Positions 39,537-50,310 of a stretch of 64,000 nucleotides of DNA are shown in pieces; within the stretch, counting starts at the first letter, position 1, and every line of letters starts with the position of its first letter. The stretch covers positions 70,736,488-70,800,487 of the forward strand of contig OU015503.1 in NCBI GenBank assembly GCA_907164885.2, written 5' to 3'. Both the position numbers and the translations under genes were made by a program. The DNA comes from Dolomedes plantarius. Taxonomy: Eukaryota; Arthropoda; Arachnida; Araneae; Dolomedidae. The notes beneath the pieces were generated by a model. The model was not told where the DNA came from. It ran no database searches and was given only the letters and a program-made list of their open reading frames with translations.

Positions 39537-39990
39537 AATGCATTATTATCGTTTGTTCCATGTAAATAGTCATATTAGCTAAATTTCTGCAGTACCATGC
39601 ATTTAACACAAGGTTTCTATGGTATCTCGGTCAATTGGAGAGTTATTAGCTTTTTGGCGACTTTGCGTCAAGTTTGGTGACTTTTCCAAGCCTGGAATTT
39701 TCTAGAAAATTGTGTAAATCCCCAGACCTTCGAGAAGTTATAATTACAGCCTCGATTCAGGATAGGGTTCAGATTTCAGTTTTGAGTGTGTTTTGAGCTT
39801 GTCAAAAGCGCCGCTGTTAGCCGTGAGATTTTCATCGGAGAATTGCTGAGATTTATGCCACGATAAGTGCGACTTCGTGCGGCGTCTTTTGTGTTGAGTT
39901 TTTTCGTACTTCTGTGAACTAGAGATTGTGTTAGAAGCACTATAGTCAGTTTCTGACGATCTGTAAGCTGTAGTATTTTGAGTTCCTTAA

Positions 39991-39996
39991 AATAAA
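39991..39996 (+). promoter_or_regulatory. AATAAA polyadenylation signal of the solo LTR
   Basis: AATAAA followed by CTTTGTTTTATTCTGTCTC, about 67 bases before the LTR end. Confidence 0.5.
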
Positions 39997-40067
39997 TCTT
40001 TGTTTTATTCTGTCTCATTCAAAGTCTATTCAATAGCCGAACCCTAACTGGGAATTCGTAACAATAT

Positions 40068-40968
40068 GAAAAATAAATTTTGCCAGTCATATTGCTAACA
40101 TTTCCATCACATCACGTTTATAACGTATTCTGTAATCCACAAACATCGGCAACCTTTATAGCATAAGAAGGTACTGGCAATTTCTCAATGGTTTACTTAT
40201 ACGCATATTAACATGTATAACCTATTAAAGTAATTTTGAAATAAAATTTCTCTCGTTTCCTTACCAAATAAATCATATGCCTTTCAACTGTCTCAGCATA
40301 AATAGCACTGTGCGTTTCATCTACTTAAATCTGTATAATATTTAATGTTTTATATATATTAGACACAGAATTCTCTGAAAATAATGTGGACTATGAACGT
40401 ACAAAGCATATCTGAGTCCATTAATAAATATTCAAGCCTAGCGGCAGGGAGTACGAAACATAAATTATTCTCCTTACATTTTTTTAAGCGAAAACACTTG
40501 GTCCATTAAGTTCAATGCATCACGAGGCCCTGCCTAGAATCTCAAGTGCGTCCGTTCCGAAACTTCGAACCGGGAATATGCGAGACCCCCAGAAATGGAA
40601 TAAAAATATTTCATCGCTACAAATCATAATAAAAGATGCATGCGAAAGTAGAACGAAAATTGCAGCGCATTCCCGAAAATTCATTCATGCGATGCTTGTG
40701 ATATAATCAAATATACATTTAAATGACTTCCTCGTGAATAATACAAGTAGGTTTCTCTTCTGGTATTCACTGATTTTACCGGGTTTTTTTTTTTTTTTTT
40801 TGCAAAACCTATGCATGATTTTTTTTTCCTCTGGGAAAATTTTACTCGTTCTAAACGAACGTAAAAAGGAAGAAATGAGAAGGCAGTCACAAAATTATGT
40901 TGGACCAGGTTTGAAAAATCCTTAGAATTGCCACATAAAACTTCCAGCGGGGAAAAACATGACATATG
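40068..40968. other. Unassigned sequence
   Basis: Contains a T18 run at about 40784-40801. No gene or repeat ends seen. Confidence 0.4.
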
Positions 40969-41401
40969 CAGTGGAATCTCGATTTATCGAACCTCAAGGG
41001 GAACGAGAAAACTTCGAATTATCGAGGATTTCGATATACCGAGGTTTGATTTATAGAGGTGATTTCTGACTGGCTTCGATATATAGAGGTTTACAATAAA
41101 ATAATTGTATACTCACTGCAATTATAAATCAAAATTATTTTTATCAAAACAACTTCGATATATGAAGGTTTTCCAATAAAAACTTCGATATACAGAAGTG
41201 CGGTGCTAAGTCAAGCAAACTAAATATTTGAAATAATGAGGCCTTCATGAGTAGTCCTTCAATATGTAGTGGTAAAAATAACTTTGGAGTGTTAGACAGG
41301 TCCAAGAGGAATGGAAAAACTTCAATTTATCAAGTAATTCGATTATATCTAGGTTCGATGTATCGAGATTCGATATATAGAGGTTCCACTATACTAAACA
41401 A
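40969..41401. mobile_element. Pogo/Tigger-like non-autonomous element, about 430 bp
   Basis: CAGTGGAATCTCGATTTATC at the left pairs with the inverted right end (AGTGGAACCTCTATATATCG). Many internal copies of TTCGATATA(T/C)(A/C)GAGGTTT lie in both arms, so the element is almost a repeat of its own end. No transposase. Confidence 0.75.
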
Positions 41402-41782
41402 ATTATAAGAATCCTATAGGAGCTTTATCTTTACATTCCTAGCAGTACTACTTATAATATATTTAAGCTGAATACAATGCAGAGGATAGTTTAAACCAGT
41501 AGTGTGGAAACTCTTTTTCAATAGCGATTCACTTTCTTTAAAGAAAAAATTACTTGATCCCCAAAGAAAAATTCTTGTTCAAAACAAAATTTTTAAAAAA
41601 AATTATTAAAATGCTAACAAAAGAAAAGAAAAATATTTTAGCAAATTTTGGCAAACTATTTAAAAAATCGAGATTAGAAAACCCAATCTCACACACATAG
41701 GCAAGTGGAAACAATGTAAATATAGTCTTTTTACTGAAGGAGTTTTTATTGTATGACTGTTTGACACCGTGTTTAACAATAC

Positions 41783-43073
41783 AGGGTGCATTCCATAGTT
41801 AATGTGACCAATTTTTTCCAGACGCAACTATACACTGTAGCGCCCTCTAACCTGCTGGGCTAGGTGGAGGGGAGTGTAATCTTCATAACGCCCCCCCCCC
41901 CTTTTCAGTCGGCTCCGAGCTGCCGGAAACTCAGGCCGTGCGTTCTGTGTAGCCCGTTTTGAGCTTAATGTATCACGGCGCGATGGATCGTTCTATGGAG
42001 AAACGTTACGCTATCGAATTTTGCGATAAACTTCGGAAGTCCGCCACCGAAACGTTTCTATTAATTCAGCAGGCCTTTGGGAGTGACAGCTTGTCCAAAT
42101 CGCAAGTTCGCCGATGGCACAAGTCGTTCAAGGAGGACCGAGAGGATGTCGCCGACGAACCCTGCATTGGCGTCCATCAACCTCAAGAATAGACGAAAAT
42201 GTGACGCGTGTGCGTAATTCTTTGAAATCTGACCGACGGTTGAGCCTTCAATGGATACCAGAAACTCTACAGATGCCGAAAACAACTGTTTGTCGCATTG
42301 TAACCGAAGATTTGAACAGGAAAAAGGTGTGCGCCAAACTGGTCCCAAAAGTGTTGACCGACGAACAAAAGGACAGGCGAGTGCTCCGGTGCCAAGAACT
42401 CTTGTAAATATGTGAAAAGAATCATAATTATTTAAACTCAGTTATCACCGGTGATGAGTCGTGGATTTTTGAATACGACCCGTAAACAAAAAGGAATAGT
42501 TCAGAGTGGCACACCCCATCGTGGCCCAAGAACGCACGCATGAGTAAGTCCAGGATCAAAACCCTGATCATTGTCTTCTTTGATATCAGAGGCATTGTCC
42601 ACTACGAATTCGTACCTACCATGACCACTGTGACAGCAGCTTTTTACTTGGAAGTGCTCAAAAGGCTGAAAAGGACGGTCGAAGTGTCATCAAGGACGCA
42701 TGAAAACTTCCTCTCGATAACGAACCAAGCCACAGCGCCTTCGTTGCCAACTATTTCCTGGCCAGGACCCATACACCACTGTTTCCCCAGCCTCCCCACA
42801 GTCCTAACCTGGCTCCCCCAGACTTTTTTTGTTTCCTAGCTTAAAAGGAGCCCTGAAAGGGAAACATTGGGACACGATTGAAAACATCCTGTCTCATGTT
42901 ACATCGGCTCTAAAGGATCTCCCGAAGAAGGTCTTCGAGGCCTGGAAACACCTCCACTATAAATGCATCGACGCAGGAGGGTGCTATTTTGAATATTTTC
43001 AACAAATTGTACGAATATGTCCAATAAATGATTTTTTATGAAATCGGTCGCATTACTTACGGAACGCACCCTG
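41783..43073 (+). mobile_element. Mariner element, inactivated
   Basis: TA at 41781-41782 and 43074-43075 flanks CAGGGTGCATTCCATAGTTA and, inverted, CAGGGTGCGTTCCGTAAGTA. At 1291 bp it is full length for a mariner. The transposase gene is present from end to end but carries several frameshifts. Confidence 0.9.
41959..43041 (+). pseudogene. Mariner transposase (frameshifted)
   Basis: Collinear pieces: RSMEKRYAIEFCDKLRKSAT and QVRRWHKSFKEDRED (HTH, 41959-42190); then, in a second frame, SRIDENVTRVRNSLKSDRRL, MPKTTVCRIVTEDLNRKK and AKLVPKVLTDEQKDRRV (to 42407); TGDESWIFEYDP near 42450 (first Asp); KSRIKTLIIVFFDIRGIVHY (42540 on); LDNEPSHSAFVANYF near 42715 (second Asp region); and KGALKGKHWDTIENILSHV (to 43041). 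The third motif reads SPNLAPPDFF where mariners have SPDLAP, so the last catalytic Asp is probably Asn. At least three frameshifts or stops. Inactive. Confidence 0.85.
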
Positions 43074-43079
43074 TATCAT

Positions 43080-43465
43080 AACATAATTTTTAAACATATA
43101 AAAAATATGATTAATAATTATAAGATAAAAAGAAATTTTATATGCAATGTTTTTAAATTTTCTGTTGAAACATATAAACTTGACAATTCAATGTATTAAT
43201 AAATACTTTTTAAAAATTTTTTTGATGAATTATCTCATCAACTTGAAATGAATTTAATTCTGCTTAAAGATGGCTAAAAGTATTAAAATAATGCATAAAC
43301 ATCGTGTTCTGGGATATTCTAAAAGTTTCAAATTTCTACCTAGTCGGGAAGTTAGTTAAAAATCGATTGCAAGATTTGTACGGGACAAACACACAAACAC
43401 ACAAACAAACAAACAAGAAAGCGAGTTAATAAAAACATGGAAAAATATTAAGCATATTAATAAAG
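43080..43465 (-). repeat. Dispersed repeat, copy 1 (with CACAAA-rich simple sequence)
   Basis: In inverted orientation it matches 52280-52520 and 53259-53395: shared words are TTCATCAAAAAAATTTTT, AAATTTTCTGTTGAAACATA, AGATGGCTAAAAGTATTAAA, CGGGAAGTTAGTTAAAAA, ACACACAAAC and GCGAGTTAATAAAAACATG. The superfamily is unknown. It is uninterrupted here, and Tc1 copy 2 begins at its end. Confidence 0.65.
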
Positions 43466-43467
43466 TT

Positions 43468-44663
43468 TTTCTTGTGGTTTTTTCAAAAAAAAACGATCAA
43501 TTATGCCTCGTCGAAAACAGCGATTATCTTTTGATCAAGTATCCGAGTTCGACAGAGGAAGGATAGTGGCCTACCGAGATTGTGTAATATCTTTCATTGA
43601 AATCGGTAGTCGTGTTGGACGGAACCAAACAACTGTAATGCGGATATGTGATCGTTGGATGCAGGAGGGTACGACGGACCGGCGTGTTCGATCGCATCCA
43701 CCTCAGCGCACCACTTCACGTGATGACAGGCAAATTGTGCGCATGGCAGTGACGGATCGCTCAGTCACATCACGAACCATAGCACAGCACATGCAGTCTG
43801 TAACGCATCATCCAGTGTCTGCGCGTACCATTCGACGCTGTTTACAGCAGAGTGGTCTGTCCGCAAGACGTCCATTGCTTTGTCTACCCTTGACGCAGAA
43901 TCACAGACATCTCCTCCGCCAATGGTGCGATGACAGAAGGATGTGGACGGCAGAATGGAATGAAATTGTCTTTACTGACGAGTCACGCTTCTGTCTGCAA
44001 CACCACGATGGTCGCATTGGAGTCTGGAGACACCGTGAAGAGAGGATGCTGAACAGCTGCGTTATGCACCGCCACACTGGTCCTGCACCGGGTATTATGG
44101 TATGGGGCGGAAGTACGCACCTCTAGTACGCATTGCCGGTACTTTAAACAGCCAGCGCTACATCTCCGAGGTGTTGGAGCCAGTTGTCCTTCCTTACCTT
44201 CAGGGCTTGCCCACAGCCATATTTCAACAGGATAATGCGCGACCACACGTGGCACGCATTGTCCAACCGTTCTTCGTCAATCGCCAGATGGAATTGCTTC
44301 CCTGGCCGCCTCGCTCTCCGGATCTTTCGCCGATAGAAAACATGTGGTCCATGGTTGCTCTACGATTGACCCAGATTCCATCCCCAGCTGCCACAGCAGA
44401 TCAACTTTGGCAACGTGTGGAAGCTGCTTGGTCTACTGTACCTCAAGAACTCATCCAAAGTCTCTTTGAATCAATGCCGAGGCGTGTGGCAGCGGTGATC
44501 TCCAACATTGGCGGCTACTCTGGCTAATGATTTTGGCAGGAACCACACTTCACAGAAGTCTATAAATTTAATCATTTGATACTTGGTCAACATGTTATCT
44601 ACAAAATAAATTTTGTTGTGATATCTCTTGTCTTTCTTGGTGTTGCAATTTGGGTGGCCAGCA

Positions 44664-44666
<3 letters not shown>
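43468..44666 (+). mobile_element. Tc1-like element, family X copy 2 (left end truncated)
   Basis: The right terminus (…GGTGGCCAGCAGTG|TA) is intact at 44666. At the left, homology to copy 3 starts only at about 43468, so the left inverted repeat and about 190 bp are missing. (TA)n follows on the right. Confidence 0.88.
43503..44527 (+). pseudogene. Tc1-like transposase, family X copy 2 (frameshifted)
   Basis: The start MPRRKQRLSFDQVSEFDRGR is intact. 43503-44126 covers the whole HTH region and FTDESRF (first Asp), reading into VWGGSTHL and stopping. 44102-44527 in another frame covers PLVRIAGTLNSQRYISEVLE, FQQDNARPH (second Asp), SPIENMW (Glu) and the C-terminal SMPRRVAAVIS. The break is an indel after VWGG: copy 3 has 21 bp here and copy 2 has 8 (AAGTACGC). 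Apart from this indel the 340-codon frame is open. Copy 1 shares the identical indel. Confidence 0.9.

Positions 44667-44702
<36 letters not shown>
44667..44702. repeat. (TA)n spacer between two Tc1 elements
   Basis: 36 bp of TA dinucleotide separates the right end of Tc1 family X copy 2 from the left end of the second Tc1 family. Confidence 0.97.
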
Positions 44703-44705
<3 letters not shown>

Positions 44706-46220
44706 TCACTTCCAAAAGTTAAGCACGGAGAGGAAAATTTTTATTTCCGTAAGCCAATCTGAATTAAAGAAGATGAAATTTGCTGCAAAGGTAGAAGGAA
44801 GTATGCAAATATGTTAGGTAGCCAATCAAGGTTTCGCGTCAAGAAATGTGCAAAACAGGCAGTCTTATAAGAAGCCGGCATTGTGAAGGGTTACAGGAGT
44901 TGCATGTAAGTGCTGATGAAAGGTGTTTAGAACATTCGTACCATTTGTTTTCAAGCTAGACGTGTTTCTATGGCTTCCAGACGACGAATGGAATATTCTG
45001 AGCGCTGTCGGGCTCTCGTACGCATTGAAGTAGTACACTCTATCACAGATGTTGCTCTTTTCTTCAGCGTTCCTCATTCCGTCATTTCACGATTATGGAA
45101 ACAATTTCAAACCAGCCAAACAGTTGTCCGAAGACCTGTAGCCGGTCTTCCAAGGGTTACGACCCCCTCGGAAGATCGATATATTGCTGTTGTAGCCAAG
45201 CGGAATCGAAGATCGACCTCCACACGTGTGACATCTATGGTTGCAGCGGCCATTGCTAAGACGTTATCTGCCACTACTGTTCGTCGAAGGCTACACATGA
45301 ATGATCTATAAGCCTGGGTACCACGAGTTTGTGTTCCGTTATCCGTCCAATCCAGAGGGGCACGATTAAAGTGGTGCCGCCAGCATGTGAATTGGACTGT
45401 GTCTGATTGGGCCAAAGTTATGTTCACAGATGAGTCCAGATTTCCCCTACAACCCGATGATAAGCGTGTAATGGTCAGGAGGGAACAAAGCACACGCAAT
45501 TGGCCAGAGAACATCACCAAACATCACTCATTCCGCGAGGGAAGCATAATGGTCTGGGCAGGGATTTCTTTGGGATATTGCACCAACGTGCACATCTACA
45601 GGCGAGGTTCTGTGACGGCTGTACGGTATCGAGATGAAGTCCTAGATCCCACTGTGAAACTGTACGCTGCAGCAGTTGGTCCTTCTTTCGTTTTAATGGA
45701 CGATAATGCCCGTCCCCATAGAACTTCCATCGTTGACGACTTTCTGGAGAGTGAGGGGATTGCGCGTATGGAGTATCCGGCTTACTCGCCGGACCTTAAT
45801 CCATTTGAAATTCTTTCGGATGCCCTCGGCCATGCTGTCTGTAGACGTTTACCACCTCCAGCCACTCTCAGAGATTTAGAAATTGCCCTACAGGAAGAAT
45901 GGCGATTACTGAACTCTCCGGTAGTTGATCACCTCGTAAAAAGCATGATCTCCCGCTGTACACTTTTTATGAAGGTGAGGGGTGCTCACATACCCTATTA
46001 ATGTCATTTTTTGTCGTTTGCTTTGCATTTAAACATCATTTTGTTAATGACGCAAATATGACGTCATTTTATAATTTATGAAAATTCAATATTTTTCAAT
46101 CTCTGTATGTAATTCTTTGTTTTCTTTCATGAATAAGCATAGAGCTACTTACTTGCAGTATTTCATGTCAATCAAAACAGTACTTGTCCATTTTTTCACA
46201 TTAACTTTTGGAAGTGAGTG
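44703..46220 (+). mobile_element. Tc1-like element, second family (Y), nearly intact
   Basis: TA at 44701-44702 and 46221-46222 flanks CACTCACTTCCAAAAGTTAA and its perfect inverted copy at the right end. Length 1518 bp. One gene fills the centre. Confidence 0.92.
44970..46001 (+). pseudogene. Tc1-like transposase, family Y, one premature stop
   Basis: 44970-45311 and 45387-46001 are in the same frame, 343 codons in all, interrupted by a single TAA at 45309-45311 (NDL*AWVP). Other Tc1 proteins have Y or Q here, so one base change explains it. The N-terminal HTH includes VALFFSVPHSVISRLWKQFQ and ATTVRRRLHM. Catalytic motifs are complete: VMFTDESRF (first Asp), LMDDNARPHR (second Asp) and YSPDLNPFEIL (Glu). 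The end is KVRGAHIPY. This is the least decayed transposase in the window, and the short open frame on the opposite strand at 45107-45520 is its shadow. Confidence 0.9.
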
Positions 46221-46285
46221 TATATGTATGTATATACATATATATATGTGTATATATATACGGATATATATGTGGATATATATAT

Positions 46286-46331
<46 letters not shown>

Positions 46332-46335
46332 GTAT
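46221..46335. repeat. (TA)n tract with TATG/GGATA variants
   Basis: Starts at the right TA of the family Y Tc1. Contains TGTGTATA and several GGATATATAT units before pure TA. Confidence 0.95.
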
Positions 46336-47020
46336 GTATTCTAATCATTAATTCTAAATAGCATTTAGGTTGACATGACCGAAATGTTCTCCCGTTTCTC
46401 TCAATTAAAGAAAGAAAACAATAAATATAACTGAATATTGAATAAATACGTCCACAAATCAAGAGAATTACTTGGGATTTAACGTCTGCACAACAAATCA
46501 TAATTTTTAAAGTGATATTTCCTACAAAACGCTTTTTGAGCGGACCATAACTAAGATTTAATGACTCGCTGGGAGATCGTAAAGCTCGAATAAAACCACC
46601 TAGATGCCAATATATCCTTCGAGACTATCACGAGTCGCCATAAATCTCCATCTTGCGACTATGCAGTGGGCAATAAATGCGCAAAGCACAAACACGTCCG
46701 CAATCGTATTTGTTTATGGACCACTTACACAGCTATAAAAGCAATCAACACAACAGGTGACGAAACGCATGCTTTATAGGGCACTCTTACCCTCGGAAAT
46801 ATTAATTAATCATATCACAAAAGTGAAATCTAATGAAGTGCCCTTGTTTTCCGTGATCCTAGAGCAGAAAAATGTGTAAATTCTTGGAAAGTTTACTTAA
46901 CAAAGACTCCGTAATAAGGTATGTTAAAATCAGGTCTTATTTTCGGGGCAAAACGAAAGTTTTGCCTTGCGAAAATCACGATAGCGTAATGCGTATTCTT
47001 AAGGCTGTTGTGTATTAACC
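46336..47020. other. Unassigned sequence
   Basis: No repeat ends, tandem units or motif-bearing frames. Confidence 0.4.
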
Positions 47021-47643
47021 CTATTGGATTGGCTCACGTCAATGTTAACCTATGGAGAAAATGTGTCCAAAATCTGCTGACTGGGTTTTAAAGATTTTTT
47101 ATAACGTAGGATTACGTTCCTCAATAACCGTCCTCCGGAAAGCAAACTTTCAGCGTCGTCGCGAGTTAGAATTTTGGCAGTGCGCCAAGCCCAGTAGCAG
47201 TAAACAGTTCAAAAGAACTGTACCAAAATGCGTCAATAAAAGAGGTTATCAACGATAAGTAATCCTGCGATAATTACCCGCGGTAGTTTTGTTAAAAGAG
47301 ACTACGTGAATTTTTTTTCTTTGTATTATTAATATTAATTGTACTCTGTAATAGAGAAAGAATTTTACACCTTGGGGTATTTTTCGTTTAAAAAAAACCA
47401 CAAATAATATTTTAAAATTTAAATTATTTTAAAATTTAAAATTTAAAAAATCTGGTATAGTGTGTGAAACGCTTCTCAATTCCTTTGGTGGACGCAATTC
47501 ATAAAATGAATCCTTTTACAAAGTGCTGAAAAGTTCGGTTTATCTGAAAATACCATTTTCATTTGATTATCAGCATTTATGTAGCTGTCAATAGTAGACA
47601 CATTTTCTCCATAAGTTAACACTGAGATGAGCTAATCCAATAG
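47021..47643. mobile_element. Unclassified TIR element with an uninterrupted dispersed repeat inside
   Basis: CTATTGGATTGGCTCACGTC at the left and its inverted relative (CTATTGGATTAGCTCATCTC) at the right lead into GTTAACCTATGGAGAAAATG, a terminal repeat of about 48 bp. Inside, 47095-47300 carries in inverted form the repeat that also occurs at 47890-47965 plus 49655-49780 and at 62490-62560 plus 63592-63775. Confidence 0.6.
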
Positions 47644-47973
47644 AGCAACTTTTATCGACAATAATGTTCGTTGGTAGGTTTTACAAATTTACGTTACGAT
47701 GGCGACATTTTTACTCTGCGCAATTTTCGTATGTCCCTAGATTAAAAACCTGGGAAAATGATTTTTTTCTGTTTCAAACATTACCTTAAGAACTATTTAT
47801 ATAAAACTGACCGCCGTATCATTAAACGTTACATCATTTTGAGTGCGACCTTATAAATATCTCAACCTAACAAAAATGAAAAAAAATATTCAGGTAATAT
47901 CTTCTAACAAAACTACCGAGGTTTATTAAAATAGAATTACTTATCGTTGCTTACGATATTGTATGTATCTATG

Positions 47974-48075
<102 letters not shown>

Positions 48076-49448
48076 CACTGCTGGCCACTGTAAATGCAAC
48101 ACCCTGAAGGAAATATGCAAATAACATGAAATTTCCAACATGCATTAGCGGAGGTGAGATATGCAAATGATTAGAATTTCAGCGCAGACGCACATCACGC
48201 GCGCCTGTGGCGCCACTTCAAAGCGCTATTTAAGGCTTGGAGATTTCGTCGATTTCAAGTTCGGCAATTGTGTTTTTCTTGTTTTTTCAAAAAAACGATC
48301 AATTTTGCCTCGTCGAAAACAGCGATCATCTTTTGATCAAGTATCCGAGTTCGACAGAGGAAGGATAGTGGCTTACCGAGATTGTGGATTATCTTTCAGG
48401 GAAATAGGTAGTCGTGTTGGACGAAACCAAACAACTGTAATGCGGATATGTGATCGTTGGATGCAGGAGGGTACGACAGACCGGCGTGTTCGATCGCATC
48501 CACCTCAGAGCACCACTTCACGTGATGACAGGCAAATTGTGCGCATGGCAGTGACGGATCGCTCAGTCACATTACGAACCATAGCACAGCACATGCAGTC
48601 TGTAACGCATCATCCAGTGTCTGCGCGTACCATTCGACGCCGTTTACAGCAGAGTGGTCTGTCCGCAATACGTCCATTGCTTTGTCTACCCTCGACGCAG
48701 AACCACAGACGTCTCCGCCGCCAATCTTGCGATGACAGAAGGATGTGGAAGGCAGAATGGAATGAAATTGTCTTTACTGGCGAGTCACGCATCCGTCTGC
48801 AGCACCACGATGGTCGCATTCGAGTCTGGAGACACCGTGAAGAGAGGATGCTGAAGATCTGCGTTATGCACCGCCATACTGGTCCTCCACCGGGTATTAT
48901 GGTATGGGGCGGTATTGGATATCACTCTCGCAAACCTCTAGTACGCATTGCCGGTACTTTAAACAGCCAGCGCTACATCTCCGAGGTGTTGGAGCCAGTT
49001 GTCCTTCCTTACCTTCAGGGTTTGCCCACAGCCATATTTCAACAGGATAATGCTCGACCACACGTGGCACGCATTGTCCAACGGTTCTTCGTCAATCGCC
49101 AGATTGAATTGCTTCCCTGGCCGCCTCGCTCTCCGGATCTTTCGCCGATAGAAAACATGTGGTCCATGGTTGCTCTACGATTGACCTAGATTCCAACCCC
49201 AGCTGCCACAACAGATAAACTTTGGCAACCTGTGGAAGCTGCTTGGTCTGGCTGCTTGGTCGAGGCGTGAGGCAGCGGTGAACTCCAACAATGGCGGCTA
49301 ATCTGGCTACTGATTTTGGCAGGAACCACACTTCATAGAAGTCTATAAATTTAATCATTTGATACTTGATCAAATGTTATCTACAAAATAAATTTTGTTG
49401 TGATATCTCTTGTCTTTCTTGGTGTTGCAATTTGGGTGGCCAGCAGTG
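48076..49448 (+). mobile_element. Tc1-like element, family X copy 3
   Basis: TA at 48074-48075 and 49449-49450. The left end CACTGCTGGCCACTGTAAAT and the inverted right end CACTGCTGGCCACCCAAATT both continue into GCAACACC. Length 1373 bp, with a deletion near the transposase C-terminus. Confidence 0.92.
48305..49310 (+). pseudogene. Tc1-like transposase, family X copy 3 (inactive)
   Basis: The start codon is TTG at 48305 where copy 2 has ATG. A longer upstream reading from 48161 runs through the 5' untranslated region and is incidental. The HTH region is intact. The first catalytic motif reads FTGESR, so the Asp has become Gly. Unlike copies 1 and 2 it keeps GGIGYHSRKPLVRIAG with no frameshift. 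FQQDNARPH and SPIENMW follow. CAG to TAG at 49187 ends the frame at ALRLT, and about 45 bp are deleted near 49250. It keeps the ancestral reading frame of the family in the middle. Confidence 0.9.
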
Positions 49449-49640
<192 letters not shown>

Positions 49641-49984
49641 CTACTTAACTCTTTACTAGTTGCCCAAACGATAGAGACTGGGTTTGGCACGCTGCAAAAA
49701 TTATAACTCACGACGCAGGACATCTGAAATTTTGTTTTTCGGAGGACAGTTATGGAGGAACGTAATCCTACGTTAAAAATCTCGTTAAAAAACTGTTATT
49801 GATCAAATTAATTTTACTCGTCCTCTGTCAAACGTCGCTAAAAGCAGTGTTACATTATACGTTTTATTGGAAATTTTGGCGAACTTGAAAACAAAAAGAG
49901 TGGAAACAAATATCTGTAAAAGTGATAACAAACAGGATTTTAGTGTTTAAAACAAATCAGTGAGCAATATTTAAATTACCCTTA

Positions 49985-50154
49985 GGGCCTATTCACATAG
50001 AATTCGTCAGCGTCAGCGTTACTCGTATTGACACATTTTAAACCAATCACATGCCTTAACAATTCCCTGGCTAATATTTTGGAGGTTTATAATTGGTTGA
50101 ATATACTTTAATGCGAGTAACGCAGACGTTGACGGATTCTATGTGAACAGGCCC
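49985..50154. mobile_element. Harbinger-like MITE, copy 2, 170 bp
   Basis: TTA at 49982-49984 and 50155-50157 flanks GGGCCTATTCACATAGAATT and its inverted partner GGGCCTGTTCACATAGAATC. The arms continue with CGTCA(G/A)CGTC and CGTTACTCG. Same family as 8125-8287. Confidence 0.75.
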
Positions 50155-50267
50155 TTACTCTTTTACGGATAATTTCTTTTGATTCCGTAGGAGCCCGGGA
50201 ATGAGAGGTTTTAATGTTTTATTTATGTATCTTCATACATACTACTAAAGTATTGTTCATACTCCTC

Positions 50268-50309
50268 AAAATTTTTATCGCGGAGAAGTGCATCCGCGAT
50301 AAAAATTTT
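50268..50309. repeat. 17-bp perfect hairpin
   Basis: AAAATTTTTATCGCGGA (50268-50284) and its exact reverse complement (50293-50309) are separated by 8 bases. It sits at the left edge of the 178-bp tandem array. Confidence 0.85.
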
Positions 50310-50310
50310 T

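Larger units (their letters stand above)
39463..40063. mobile_element. Solo LTR (gypsy-like), 601 bp
   Basis: It begins TGTTACGAAT and ends ATTCGTAACA, a perfect 10-bp inverted terminus with TG...CA. ATAT duplications flank it at 39459-39462 and 40064-40067. TATAAAGG is at 39529 and AATAAA at 39991, followed by a T-rich stretch, matching an LTR promoter and poly(A) signal in plus orientation. There is no internal retroelement sequence on either side. Orientation rests on these two signals. Confidence 0.85.

Noticed and set aside
40681..40965. Overlapping frames on both strands around 40.7-40.9 kb
   Set aside because: They depend on a T18 homopolymer (Phe or Lys runs) and have no family resemblance.
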